Below, piece by piece: positions 1-8,257 of a DNA stretch of 64,000 nucleotides. Where the stretch lies: assembly GCF_017743975.1 (NCBI RefSeq), contig NZ_JAGHRC010000002.1, positions 682,001 to 746,000 of the forward strand, in the 5' to 3' direction. The notes beneath the pieces were generated by a model, which saw nothing but the letters and a program-made list of their open reading frames with translations, did no database searches and was not told the origin of the DNA. Made by a program: the position numbers and the translations under genes. Each line of letters opens with the position of its first letter. Position 1 is the stretch's first letter. This DNA comes from Ruegeria sp. R14_0 (GTDB lineage Bacteria; Pseudomonadota; Alphaproteobacteria; Rhodobacterales; Rhodobacteraceae).

Positions 1-240
1 CATCCAGATGTTGGACGCGGTCAGAAACGCGTCTGGTCCGCTTGACGTCGCGATATCAATCACGAAACCCAGAACCCAAGCCGTTCCCGCCTCCATCGCC
101 CCGGCCATGGCCGAGAAGAAGGCTGCGACAAAGATCATCGGCCAGGCACCGGACAAACTCCAGCGAATGAACGCCCCCAGCGTTTGCGGCGGGGGCGTTT
201 CGATGTTCTTGAACGGGTTTATGAGGTCGGTCAGCTTCAT
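1..240 (-). CDS. ABC transporter, 5' end only (second subunit of an exporter pair)
   Basis: Reading the minus strand from an ATG at 240 gives 80 uninterrupted residues (starting MKLTDLINPF) that run off the left edge, so the gene is partial. The visible part is the N-terminal start of a transmembrane domain: a polar opening, then a hydrophobic stretch rich in Ala, Met and Phe, then a second one (WVLGFVIDI). It starts within the stop codon of the preceding ABC gene (ATGA overlap), so the two are translationally coupled and probably form a heterodimeric exporter. The ATPase domain lies outside the window, so the family assignment rests on the neighbour and the hydrophobic profile. Confidence 0.75.
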   Translation of the reverse strand, partial: MKLTDLINPFKNIETPPPQTLGAFIRWSLSGAWPMIFVAAFFSAMAGAMEAGTAWVLGFVIDIATSSGPDAFLTASNIWM

Positions 241-2075
241 TCAGCGGCCTCCGGGTTGAGGAACCCGCCGGATTGCCGCGCCCAAAACTGGGCGTAAAGG
301 CCACCATGCGCCAACAGTTCCGAATGCCCGCCTTGCTCGACAATGCGACCACCATCCATCACCAGAATGCGGTCCATTTGAGCAATGGTGCTCAGCCGGT
401 GGGCAATGGCGATCACGGTTTTACCTTGCATCATGCCGTAAAGAGTTTCCTGAATCGACGCTTCGACCTCGGAATCTAGGGCAGATGTCGCCTCATCCAA
501 CAACAAGATCGGCGCATCCTTCAGGATCACCCGCGCCAGCGTGACTCGTTGCCGTTGACCACCGGACAGTTTCACACCGCGTTCACCCACATGCGCGTCA
601 TAGCCGGTGCGCCCTTCGGGGTCCTGCAGATCGAGGATGAACTCATGCGCCTCGGCCTGTTTGGCGGCGGCGATCATCTGTTCCTCGGTCGCATCGGGAC
701 GGCCATAGAGGATGTTGTCGCGCACAGACCGATGCAGTAGGGCACTGTCCTGCTGAACCATACCGATATGGCTGCGCAAACTGTCCTGCGTCACCTTGGC
801 GATGTTCTGATCATCGATCAGGATGGCCCCCTGTTCGACGTCATAAAACCGCAAAAGCAGCTTAACCAGGGTCGATTTCCCGGCCCCGGACCGCCCGATC
901 AAACCAATCTTCTCACCCGGGTGGATGGTCAGATTGATGTGGTCCAGACCACCGGTTTTGCGACCGTAATGGTGCGACAGGTCCTGAATGTCGATCTGGC
1001 CATTGGTCAACTGCAGGGGCTTGGCATCAGGTGCATCCAGCAGGTCGATGGGCTGGGCAATCGTCTCCATCCCCTCGGCGACGACACCAAGCTGACGGAA
1101 GAAGCTGGTCAGCGCCCACATGATCCAACCGGTCATCGCGTTCAGCCGCAACGTCAGCGCTGTCGCTGCCGCGACCACACCGACAGACGCGCTGCTCTGC
1201 ATCCACAGGGCAATCGCCCAACCGACGACGCCAACAATCAGCAGACCGTTCAGGGTGACCAGAACTGCGTCCATGATGGTGAAAATCCGCATCTCAACCT
1301 GAAAGGTGCGGCGGGTTTCCTCGATGGCTTCGCGGGCATAATCCAGCTCTTGCTCGTCATGGGCGAACATCTTGACCGAGTGGATATTGGTGTAACTGTC
1401 CACCACCCGACCTGTCACAGCCGAACGCGCGTCCGAGGCCGCCTGCGACGCGGGACCCACCCGTGCAACTGTCCAGCGCACCAGTAAAGCATAAAGAACC
1501 AGCCAGATTAGCAGCGGCAGCAACAGGCGCGGATCCGCCGCCATCAGCAAGACCGCCGCACCAATCAGATAGGCGATCGAAAACGAAATGGCGTCAAACA
1601 CCTGAAACACGGCCTCACCCGCAGCAGGAGGCGTTTGCATGATCCGGTTCGCGATGCGCCCGGCAAAATCGTTCTCGAACCAACCAACCGATTGGCGCAG
1701 CACGTGTTTGTGCGCGCGCCAGCGGATCAGCGTGCCAAAGTTCGGCAGGATCGTGTTGTTCAGCAGCAGCACATCGACGACATGCAGTATGGGACGCAAC
1801 AGCAACACAAAAACTGCCATCAGGATCAGCTCGGTGCCGTGGGCCTGCCAAACCTCGGCAGGGGATCCAGACAACAGGTCAACCACGCGACCCATATAGT
1901 AGATCAACCCGACCTCTACCGCCGCAACGATGATCGAGATCAGCCCTGCCCAGAAGAACACCCGCATAAACGGCTGCGAGTAATCCAGCATGAAGGGCCA
2001 CAACCGCGTCGGCGGTGTGTCGGTTTCCTTGTAGTCGACAAAAGGGTCAACGAGGTTTTCGAAATAGCGAAACAT
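237..2075 (-). CDS. ABC exporter, fused membrane and ATPase domains
   Basis: This 612-residue protein is an MsbA/multidrug-type half transporter. Residues 30-330 hold about six membrane segments and the rest is the ATPase. Visible motifs are Walker A GRSGAGKST (about 395), signature LSGGQ (about 502), Walker B LLLDEATS (about 525) and the switch histidine in IAHRLS (about 555). Export of a lipid, peptide or drug is expected for the family, but the sequence does not fix the substrate. The gene is the first of a coupled pair; the next ABC gene begins inside its stop codon. The 191 bp upstream (2076-2266) hold nothing I could recognise beyond room for a promoter. Confidence 0.93.
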   Translation of the reverse strand: MFRYFENLVDPFVDYKETDTPPTRLWPFMLDYSQPFMRVFFWAGLISIIVAAVEVGLIYYMGRVVDLLSGSPAEVWQAHGTELILMAVFVLLLRPILHVVDVLLLNNTILPNFGTLIRWRAHKHVLRQSVGWFENDFAGRIANRIMQTPPAAGEAVFQVFDAISFSIAYLIGAAVLLMAADPRLLLPLLIWLVLYALLVRWTVARVGPASQAASDARSAVTGRVVDSYTNIHSVKMFAHDEQELDYAREAIEETRRTFQVEMRIFTIMDAVLVTLNGLLIVGVVGWAIALWMQSSASVGVVAAATALTLRLNAMTGWIMWALTSFFRQLGVVAEGMETIAQPIDLLDAPDAKPLQLTNGQIDIQDLSHHYGRKTGGLDHINLTIHPGEKIGLIGRSGAGKSTLVKLLLRFYDVEQGAILIDDQNIAKVTQDSLRSHIGMVQQDSALLHRSVRDNILYGRPDATEEQMIAAAKQAEAHEFILDLQDPEGRTGYDAHVGERGVKLSGGQRQRVTLARVILKDAPILLLDEATSALDSEVEASIQETLYGMMQGKTVIAIAHRLSTIAQMDRILVMDGGRIVEQGGHSELLAHGGLYAQFWARQSGGFLNPEAAE

Positions 2076-2266
2076 GGAGAGTGCTCCGGTTGAGCAGAAA
2101 ATAAGTCATGCGAAGAAAGATGGCGCCAGAACACCACCCCTACGGGTCAAAGTGTTCCAGCCTTAGCTGTCCCAGATCCCGTAATACATTCGCATCCCTC
2201 CATTCATGTGACAGGGGCAAGTAACCATAAACCAATATAATTGTCATCCCCTTTTGAGACCTCAAA

Positions 2267-3421
2267 TTAGCCGCCCAGCAAATCTTTGCGGTCCAGCGTG
2301 AAACCTGACGCGATCCATTGCGCTTCTAGTTCGGCCAGTTTCTTGCCCAGCGCGGGGCCGGTAAATTCGGGGATCAGATCGGCAGCTTTGATCGGGAACG
2401 TCGCAGTTGCGCCGGCTTGAAGGTCCTGACGGATCGAGTCTGACCACGGCTGTTCGAGAAAAGCACAACGCAAAAGTGCCTCGTTCAATCCGCCCGCTTC
2501 GCCATAGCGAAATCCTAGCTCGGCAAAGCTTGCGGGGCCTGCCGCCTCATCCCGCATACGGGTCAGGCGTTGTAACTGTGCCCGACTGAGGCGCAGGGTC
2601 CTGGCAACCTCGGGCGGTGCAATGGCCGCCAGTCGGCGCACCGACTCCGGTTCCGCACCCGCCTGCTGTTCCAGTGCGATCAAAGGCGCCAGAGCGCGAT
2701 CATCAGCCCCCGGCAAAAGCTGCGCCAGAACACCGGCGCTGCGCATTGCCGCCACGGACGGCGCAGGGTCAGGTGCACACAGCAGCTTCAAAAGCTCTGC
2801 GCCGACACGTTCGCGCGACAGCCCCGCCAACCCATCAAGGTTCGACGCAATTGCAGCCAGCGCATCAGGATCAAACCCGGCCTCAGCATCCCCGTACCAG
2901 GCATGAAAACGGAAATACCTCAGAGAGCGCAGGTAATCCTCGCGAATGCGGTGCGCGGCGGTTCCGATGAACCGGACGCGGCGCGCCAGCAGATCCGGCA
3001 AACCGCTCAGAGGATCAAGAACAGTGCCATCAGGCCGCGCGTAGATCGCGTTCATCGTGAAGTCGCGGCGGGCGGCGTCCTCTTCGACCTTGTCCGAAAA
3101 CGCGACAACGGCGCGGCGGCCATCGGTTTCCACATCGCGGCGGAATGTGGTGATCTCATGCGGGATGCCTTTGCTGACCACGGTGATCGTGCCGTGATCA
3201 ATCCCCGTCGGAATCGCCTTGAGCCCTGCATTTTCGGCCAGTTCAACCACTTTGTCGGGCCGCGCATCTGTTGCGATGTCGATATCTGAAACTGGAGCCC
3301 CCAAAAGCGCATTACGCACGCATCCGCCGACAAACAGGGACTGGAAACCGGCATCGGTCAGAGCTTTGCACACCCGTTGCGTTGCAGGTTCGGACACCCA
3401 ACTTTCTGCGATCTGCGTCAT
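2267..3421 (-). CDS. cca: CCA tRNA nucleotidyltransferase
   Basis: The 384-residue product belongs to the class II polynucleotide nucleotidyltransferases, which add or repair the 3' CCA end of tRNA. It shows the GG-R-LLG opening (residues 32-41), the metal-binding pair D46-I-D48, the RRDFTMNA motif (about 117) and the R-EDYLRSLRYFRF segment that selects CTP and ATP. There is no HD domain, as is usual in alphaproteobacteria. Its start overlaps the NUDIX stop by 4 bp, making it the last gene of a minus-strand set hslO-NUDIX-cca. A poly(A) polymerase of the same superfamily is the main alternative, but length and context favour the CCA enzyme. Confidence 0.92.
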   Translation of the reverse strand: MTQIAESWVSEPATQRVCKALTDAGFQSLFVGGCVRNALLGAPVSDIDIATDARPDKVVELAENAGLKAIPTGIDHGTITVVSKGIPHEITTFRRDVETDGRRAVVAFSDKVEEDAARRDFTMNAIYARPDGTVLDPLSGLPDLLARRVRFIGTAAHRIREDYLRSLRYFRFHAWYGDAEAGFDPDALAAIASNLDGLAGLSRERVGAELLKLLCAPDPAPSVAAMRSAGVLAQLLPGADDRALAPLIALEQQAGAEPESVRRLAAIAPPEVARTLRLSRAQLQRLTRMRDEAAGPASFAELGFRYGEAGGLNEALLRCAFLEQPWSDSIRQDLQAGATATFPIKAADLIPEFTGPALGKKLAELEAQWIASGFTLDRKDLLGG

Positions 3422-4026
3422 TCGTTGATCCGTGCTGCCAATCCCCGCAGGATGCGTGCTGTTGCGCCCCAGATGTAATAGGGGCCGAAAGGAACAGTGA
3501 AGTAATACCGCCTTTGACCCCGCCAGCGGCGCGATTCAACGATATAATTCGCGGGGTTGAGCACATGTTCAAGTGGAACCGAGAATACTTCGGCCACTTC
3601 GCCCGGTTCGGGCACGGATTGGAAAGGTTCGCGCAGGATCGCGACAACCGGCGTAACGGTGAAAGACGTCACCGTCTCGTGCGTGGGAAGGTGTCCCAGA
3701 ACCTGGGGCATTTCCGGCGGCAGACCAATCTCTTCGCGCGCTTCGCGCAGCGCGGTGGCGGTCACATCCGCATCACCTTCGTCCTGCTTGCCGCCGGGAA
3801 AGGCAATTTGTCCCGGATGATGCTTCAAAGCCGAGGATCGTTTCGTCAGGATCAAACGCGGAACGCCATCCGTAACCGAGATCGGAACCAGCACGCCGGC
3901 AGGGCGCAACTTGCGACCCTCGGGCAGAACGAAGTCGGGGTTCAGGTCGAAATCGCTCGACCCGTGGCCGGGGCGGCGCAAGGCCGCCCTCAGCTGATCA
4001 GTTGGATCAGGCGTCGTCAGCATCAA
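3418..4026 (-). CDS. NUDIX CoA pyrophosphatase-like hydrolase
   Basis: This 202-residue protein is a NUDIX hydrolase of the NudL/UPF0035 type, predicted to split coenzyme A and its derivatives into phosphopantetheine and 3',5'-ADP. The subfamily signature LTKRSSALKHHPGQIAFPGG (60-79) runs directly into the NUDIX box (78-102, REAREEIGL core). The C-terminal GATARIL motif also fits this group. It overlaps hslO by 20 bp upstream and cca by 4 bp downstream. Substrate is inferred from subfamily signatures. Confidence 0.9.
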   Translation of the reverse strand: MMLTTPDPTDQLRAALRRPGHGSSDFDLNPDFVLPEGRKLRPAGVLVPISVTDGVPRLILTKRSSALKHHPGQIAFPGGKQDEGDADVTATALREAREEIGLPPEMPQVLGHLPTHETVTSFTVTPVVAILREPFQSVPEPGEVAEVFSVPLEHVLNPANYIVESRRWRGQRRYYFTVPFGPYYIWGATARILRGLAARINE

Positions 4027-4984
4027 AGCCGACCGTGGCGGGATCCAACACGTAATGCGCGCCGCAGAACTGACAATCGGCGGTTACCTTACCTTCGGGC
4101 GTGGTCATCTTTTCGATGTCCTTGGCGGAATAGATCGACAGGCTTTGCCGCACACGGTCTTCGGAGCAGGTACAGCCGAACTGCACCGACTGTGCGTCGT
4201 AGACCCGCGGCTGTTCTTCGTGAAACAGCCGGATCAAGAGATCGGTGGGCGCAACGGACGGACCGATCAGTTCCAGGTCCTCCACCGTATCCAGCAGGAT
4301 GTTGACGCGGCCCCAGTTTTCCCCCTCATCACCGTCGACCAGGTCATCAGCGGTCAGGATGTTGCCGTCCCCCTCGCCCGACGCAACGAATGGCGAAGCC
4401 TTGGGCATGTGCTGCAGCATCACACCGCCCGCGCGCCAATGTTCGCCGACACCGGGTTCGGTCGATTTGCCAAAACTCAGCGAGAACCGCGTGGGCAACT
4501 GTTCGGACTGGGCGAAATACGCCTCAGCGCAAGCGCTCAGGGATCCACCGGCCAGCGGGGTGATCCCCTGATAAGGCTGCGTACCCTCGCCCTGATCGAT
4601 CATGATCGCAAAATACCCATCGCCCACCTGATCGAACGGCGCACCGTCGGTCAGGCGATCCCGGTCGAAACTGGCATAGGCGCGGATACGAGCCGGTTCG
4701 CCCTCGGTCTTGGGGGCAAAGTAGTCGGTTGCAATCATGCGTACGGCCCCTTTGGACTGGACCTGCAACGACAGCTTCCAGCGCAGCGAAACAGTCTGGC
4801 CGATCAAGGCGGTCAGCAGGGCCATCTCGGCCACCAAGGCTTCGACCTTCTCGGGGTAGTCATGCTGTTTCAGGATGCCGTCAAGAACGCCATCCAGACG
4901 GGCCACGCGGCCGCGCATGTCAGAGACATCGAGTTGAAAGGGCAGGACGGTGTCGTCCCACGCGATTTTTGTTCCAAGAGACAT
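4007..4984 (-). CDS. hslO: Redox-regulated chaperone Hsp33
   Basis: The 325-residue product is Hsp33, a cytoplasmic holdase switched on by oxidation. The zinc switch is present: a CTC pair near residue 272 and a CQFC pair near 305, matching the C-x-C...C-x-x-C arrangement of the family. The N-terminal dimerising domain (about 1-230) contains LTDGAPFDQVG-like and GGSLSACAEAYF segments expected for Hsp33. It is the first gene of the minus-strand set with the CoA pyrophosphatase and cca, and is divergent from the NUDIX gene at 5061 across a 76 bp gap that must hold both promoters. Confidence 0.95.
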   Translation of the reverse strand: MSLGTKIAWDDTVLPFQLDVSDMRGRVARLDGVLDGILKQHDYPEKVEALVAEMALLTALIGQTVSLRWKLSLQVQSKGAVRMIATDYFAPKTEGEPARIRAYASFDRDRLTDGAPFDQVGDGYFAIMIDQGEGTQPYQGITPLAGGSLSACAEAYFAQSEQLPTRFSLSFGKSTEPGVGEHWRAGGVMLQHMPKASPFVASGEGDGNILTADDLVDGDEGENWGRVNILLDTVEDLELIGPSVAPTDLLIRLFHEEQPRVYDAQSVQFGCTCSEDRVRQSLSIYSAKDIEKMTTPEGKVTADCQFCGAHYVLDPATVGFDADDA

Positions 4985-5060
4985 GGGGTTTCCTTAAACG
5001 CCACAGGTTGGCATACCGCCAGCATATAGGTCGAACTATTCGGGTTGTAAGGGGCCATAC

Positions 5061-5504
5061 ATGATCAGACGGTTTGGTGAAACCCCTCAGGCCGGGCGAA
5101 GATATACGCGCCGGGTCGGAGTTTATGCACTTTTACCCCGCGGCAGAAGCCTGCTGCTGACCTGTCAAACACAGCCCGGGCCAGACCTGCAATTGCCCGG
5201 TGGCGGCATTGATCCCGGCGAATCGCCCATTACCGCACTGCACCGCGAAGTGTTCGAGGAAACAGGCTGGCTGATCGCCGCGCCGCGTCGCGTCGGGGCT
5301 TTTCGCCGGTTCACCTTCATGCCGGAATACGATCTCTGGGCCGAAAAGGTCTGCCTGATCTATCGCGCCCGCCCGGTTCGGCCTGTGGGCCCGCCGACCG
5401 AACCGTTTCACGATGCCCTGTGGATGGACACCGCCGACGCGGCACAGATGTTGGGGAATGCGGGTGATCGCCACTTTGCGGCGCAGCATGAACAACGGCT
5501 TTAG
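5061..5504 (+). CDS. NUDIX hydrolase
   Basis: A 147-residue NUDIX hydrolase with the box LPGGGIDPGES...REVFEETGW at residues 45-70. The rest is a compact NUDIX fold with no extra domain, so substrate cannot be read from the sequence; nucleoside diphosphate derivatives are the usual targets. It stands alone on the plus strand. Its last 4 bp overlap the end of the convergent phosphatase gene, so neither has room for a separate terminator. Confidence 0.88.
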   Translation: MIRRFGETPQAGRRYTRRVGVYALLPRGRSLLLTCQTQPGPDLQLPGGGIDPGESPITALHREVFEETGWLIAAPRRVGAFRRFTFMPEYDLWAEKVCLIYRARPVRPVGPPTEPFHDALWMDTADAAQMLGNAGDRHFAAQHEQRL

Positions 5505-6775
5505 TGGCCGTTGTATTCAAAGAAAACGGCCGAGACGTCATCATCCATTCCACTGCCCGGGGCCATCGCCTGGGTCAGCCGCCAGAACATGTCGTCCAAG
5601 AACTCTGTGCCACTGCGACCGGGTCCGCAATCCAGTGCCATCTGGCGCAAACCCTCTTCTTCCAGCAAGCCACCATCCGCCAGAGGGCATTCCGTAAACC
5701 CGTCTGAATACAACAAAAGCCGGTCGCCGGGCCGCATATAGAACTCAGTCCGTTGAAAACTGACATCCGGCAGCAACCCGATCGGCAAACCACCCTCACC
5801 CAGAAATTCGGTTCTGCCATCCTGACGCAGCAACAACGGGTGCGGGTGCCCGGCCTGCACCATTTTCACGTGCCCGTTGCGCAGATCGACAATGGCATAG
5901 ACCATCGTAAAATACTCTTCGATTCCGGTATCAGCCATCAGCCGCGAATTCAGAGTTTCGGCCACTTCCTCTGGCGGCAGCAGAGCATAGAATTTGTCAA
6001 AGCGCCGCTCCATCGCGACGTTCTGTTCAAAATGGCTGCTGGACAGGTAACTGCCCAGACGCGCCGTCATCATGGCCGAGGTGATACCGTGGCCGGACAC
6101 GTCGATACTGTAAAACCCCAATCTGTTGACGCCCGGTGAGAACATACCCACCAGGTCACCACCGATATGCCCGCAGGGCTTCAGCAGCATGCTGACCTGG
6201 GACTTGCCAAATTGGCGCGTCAGTTCGGGCACCAGAGAGTCCTGGATCTTGCGTGCCTGAATCAGATCCTTGTCGATCGCGTCGTGCGCCACGCGCAGCT
6301 CTTCCAGCGCGGATTCGATCATCTGATTCTTGCGCGACAGTTCACGCTGCATGTCCAGAATACGCGCCCCGGCCGAGATACGCGCGCGCAGCTCGTCTGC
6401 CTCAAGCGGTTTGATCAGGAAATCATCCGCACCGGCATCCAGACCACGCGCGACTTCCTGCTTTTCGCTTTTTGAGGTCAACAGGATGAAATAACTGTAT
6501 TGTTTGCTGTCCAGCGCGCGAAACGCCTTGCAAAAATCCAGCCCGCTCATCCCGGGCATAACCCAATCGCTTAGTACAAGGTCCGGTGGATCGGTGGCGC
6601 ACAATTCAATGGCAGCGTCACCGCTATCAGCCTCAAGAACCTCAAACCCCCATTTTTTCAACGATGCGACCAGAATGCGGCGCTGCAGGCGGCTGTCGTC
6701 AACGACAAGCACCTTCTGAATCACACCAAAATCCAGTTCCGATCTGGTGTCTGCCTGACTGACCTCTGCCACCAT
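5501..6775 (-). CDS. Response regulator with PP2C (SpoIIE/RsbU-type) phosphatase domain
   Basis: Two domains joined by a coiled coil. A receiver (about 20-140 counted from the upstream GTG) has the phosphoacceptor aspartate in VLSDWVMPGMSG and the conserved lysine in LIKPLEA. A helical linker (140-185) follows, then a PPM-type phosphatase with GGDLVGMF, DVSGHG, LLYSDGF and the metal-binding DDDVSAV end. Such proteins dephosphorylate anti-sigma-factor antagonists; in Rhodobacter capsulatus the similar protein RbaY acts in the RbaV/RbaW partner-switching pathway, so this is a candidate RbaY-like protein (inference). ATG at 6775 is taken as start; an in-frame GTG at 6787 is the alternative. The divergent neighbour is an Hpt protein that could feed phosphate to the receiver. 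Confidence 0.9.
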   Translation of the reverse strand: MVAEVSQADTRSELDFGVIQKVLVVDDSRLQRRILVASLKKWGFEVLEADSGDAAIELCATDPPDLVLSDWVMPGMSGLDFCKAFRALDSKQYSYFILLTSKSEKQEVARGLDAGADDFLIKPLEADELRARISAGARILDMQRELSRKNQMIESALEELRVAHDAIDKDLIQARKIQDSLVPELTRQFGKSQVSMLLKPCGHIGGDLVGMFSPGVNRLGFYSIDVSGHGITSAMMTARLGSYLSSSHFEQNVAMERRFDKFYALLPPEEVAETLNSRLMADTGIEEYFTMVYAIVDLRNGHVKMVQAGHPHPLLLRQDGRTEFLGEGGLPIGLLPDVSFQRTEFYMRPGDRLLLYSDGFTECPLADGGLLEEEGLRQMALDCGPGRSGTEFLDDMFWRLTQAMAPGSGMDDDVSAVFFEYNGH

Positions 6776-6807
6776 AACCCTCTGCACAGCAACGCATATT
6801 GGAATAC

Positions 6808-6840
6808 TGTGACCCTATCGCGGGGCTGTTTAATATAGGA
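6808..6840 (+). promoter_or_regulatory. Possible promoter for the 24-codon ORF and Hpt gene
   Basis: A GTGACC hexamer (6809-6814, 4 of 6 to TTGACA) is followed after 16 bp by TAATAT (6831-6836, 4 of 6 to TATAAT), about 17 bp ahead of the 24-codon ORF. The same stretch contains TTAA-N7-TGAA (6830-6844), one mismatch from a CtrA box. Both readings are weak. Confidence 0.3.
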
Positions 6841-6852
6841 TGAAGGTCAGAA

Positions 6853-6927
6853 ATGAACCCGCTTAACCTGCCCTTTACTGATTTCGAACTAAGAAAAAGC
6901 ATGGCAGGCAAAGCGAGAATGGCATGA
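6853..6927 (+). CDS. 24-residue upstream peptide coupled to the Hpt gene
   Basis: An ATG at 6853 opens a 24-codon frame ending in a TGA that overlaps the ATG of the Hpt gene (ATGA). A ribosome site AAGG lies at 6843-6846, six bases ahead. The peptide begins MNPLNLPFTDFELRKS and has no membrane segment or recognisable motif. The good ribosome site and exact stop/start overlap suggest translation, either as a small protein or as a leader that couples ribosomes onto the Hpt gene. It may equally be a chance frame; conservation in related genomes would decide. Confidence 0.4.
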   Translation: MNPLNLPFTDFELRKSMAGKARMA

Positions 6928-7247
6928 TCAACTGGTCCAGGGTCAGACAACTAAGGGACGAAGTTGGCGCCAGCGAGTTTGATGAGGTCGTCGAGATCTT
7001 TCTGGATGAGGTGCAAGAGGCCCTGATGCGCCTCAGCAAAGACAAACTGCGCGTCGAGTTCGAACAAAACCTGCATTTCGTCAAGGGCAGTGCTTTGAGT
7101 CTGGGGTTCGAAACCCTGGCAAAGCTCTGTCAGGACGGTGAACGGCAGTCGGCACAGGGGCAAAGCCAAACGGTCGATCTGCCGGGTATCCTCGACACCT
7201 TCAAAAACTCGTCCGTTGAATTTAAATCAGGGCTTGCCAGCCTCTGA
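6924..7247 (+). CDS. Stand-alone Hpt (histidine phosphotransfer) domain protein
   Basis: This 107-residue all-helical protein is a single Hpt domain. The phosphorylatable histidine is H51 in LHFVKGSALSLGF, matching the H-x-x-K-G-S/A signature. Hpt proteins relay phosphate between receivers of hybrid kinases and response regulators in the cytoplasm. It has no kinase next to it; its divergent neighbour is the receiver/PP2C phosphatase, which makes that receiver the obvious partner (inference). No ATP-binding or extra domain is present. It is too short and too unlike ChpT to be that protein. Confidence 0.88.
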   Translation: MINWSRVRQLRDEVGASEFDEVVEIFLDEVQEALMRLSKDKLRVEFEQNLHFVKGSALSLGFETLAKLCQDGERQSAQGQSQTVDLPGILDTFKNSSVEFKSGLASL

Positions 7248-7270
7248 CCGCAATGCGGCCGCTTCGCAGG

Positions 7271-8152
7271 CTAAAACTGAACGGGAAAACCTTCGGGAAA
7301 ACGGAATTTCTTCAGGTCGAACTGCATGCCCCGGTCATGGGTAAAATAGCCATCATCCATCGACTTGAGCGTCTGCAAGGCTTCTTTCCTGCACTGTTCG
7401 ACACAGTCTTTCAGCGGCAGCTCGGCTGCATTGGTCGACTCTCGCGTCAAGCGCCTGAAGCGCCGGGTCCGTCGACGCCAGCCAACAATGCCGACGGACT
7501 GACCCGGGGATTTCCTGATTTTTACCCCTTCTGCCATGGTTTCATCCACCAGCGGGGACCGTTCCTGTTCTCGGCGCTGCATTTCCTTCCAGTTTCCGTA
7601 ATGGAAGTGCATGTTGAACAGTCCCGGCAGCAGGTCAAAGCTGTCATGCATGATCCCGTGCCCGCCGGTCCCGAAGGATACCCGGCGTTGTACCAGACAG
7701 GGTTTTGAATAGGGAATTTCGAACACGCAAAACTTGCTGTCGGTAATCAAAGCGTCCTGTTCGTCGTTGTCCAAAGTAGCGATCAGGTTGAATCCCACCG
7801 CACCCGCCGCGTTTTCCTCAAATTCAAAGGGGTAGTCGATCAATAGACTGCCATCGACCGTCATCAGCAGCTCATCACAATCCGAAACAATGACCCGATC
7901 ATAGAACTGGGTCAGCATGGCGGAAAAACCCGACAGCATTCGCCAGCGGGCGTAGTCGAAGGATTGATGCAACCCATCGCGCAGAATGGCGATTACATTG
8001 CAGCCCTCACCAATGCGATCAATCTCGGGGTCGGCTCCATGTGACAGGATATAGACATTCTCGCGGCCAAGCTGGGCGGCGTAATATGCGACCCATTTTT
8101 CGAGGTACCAATAGTCACGCCTAACCATGGTCACTGCAGCAAGCGGTTTCAT
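7271..8152 (-). CDS. Glycosyltransferase family 2-like protein
   Basis: This 293-residue protein resembles the glycosyltransferases found in many Roseobacters. The N-terminus MKPLAAVTMVRRDYWYLEKW is the first strand and helix of the nucleotide-binding fold, and D91-C-D93 in VIVSDCDELL fits the metal-binding DxD motif. There is no membrane segment or signal peptide, so it would act at the cytoplasmic face. It lies alone between the Hpt gene and ilvA with no polysaccharide cluster nearby, so donor and acceptor are unknown. Confidence 0.75.
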   Translation of the reverse strand: MKPLAAVTMVRRDYWYLEKWVAYYAAQLGRENVYILSHGADPEIDRIGEGCNVIAILRDGLHQSFDYARWRMLSGFSAMLTQFYDRVIVSDCDELLMTVDGSLLIDYPFEFEENAAGAVGFNLIATLDNDEQDALITDSKFCVFEIPYSKPCLVQRRVSFGTGGHGIMHDSFDLLPGLFNMHFHYGNWKEMQRREQERSPLVDETMAEGVKIRKSPGQSVGIVGWRRRTRRFRRLTRESTNAAELPLKDCVEQCRKEALQTLKSMDDGYFTHDRGMQFDLKKFRFPEGFPVQF

Positions 8153-8257
8153 ATCTCCGCTTTCCAGTCACGAACGTCCTGAATTGCCTAGGTGAATTTC
8201 ATCCAACCAGCAAGATCGTCAACGCGCAGGTGGTGGCGACTGTGGCACGAAGCGCGC

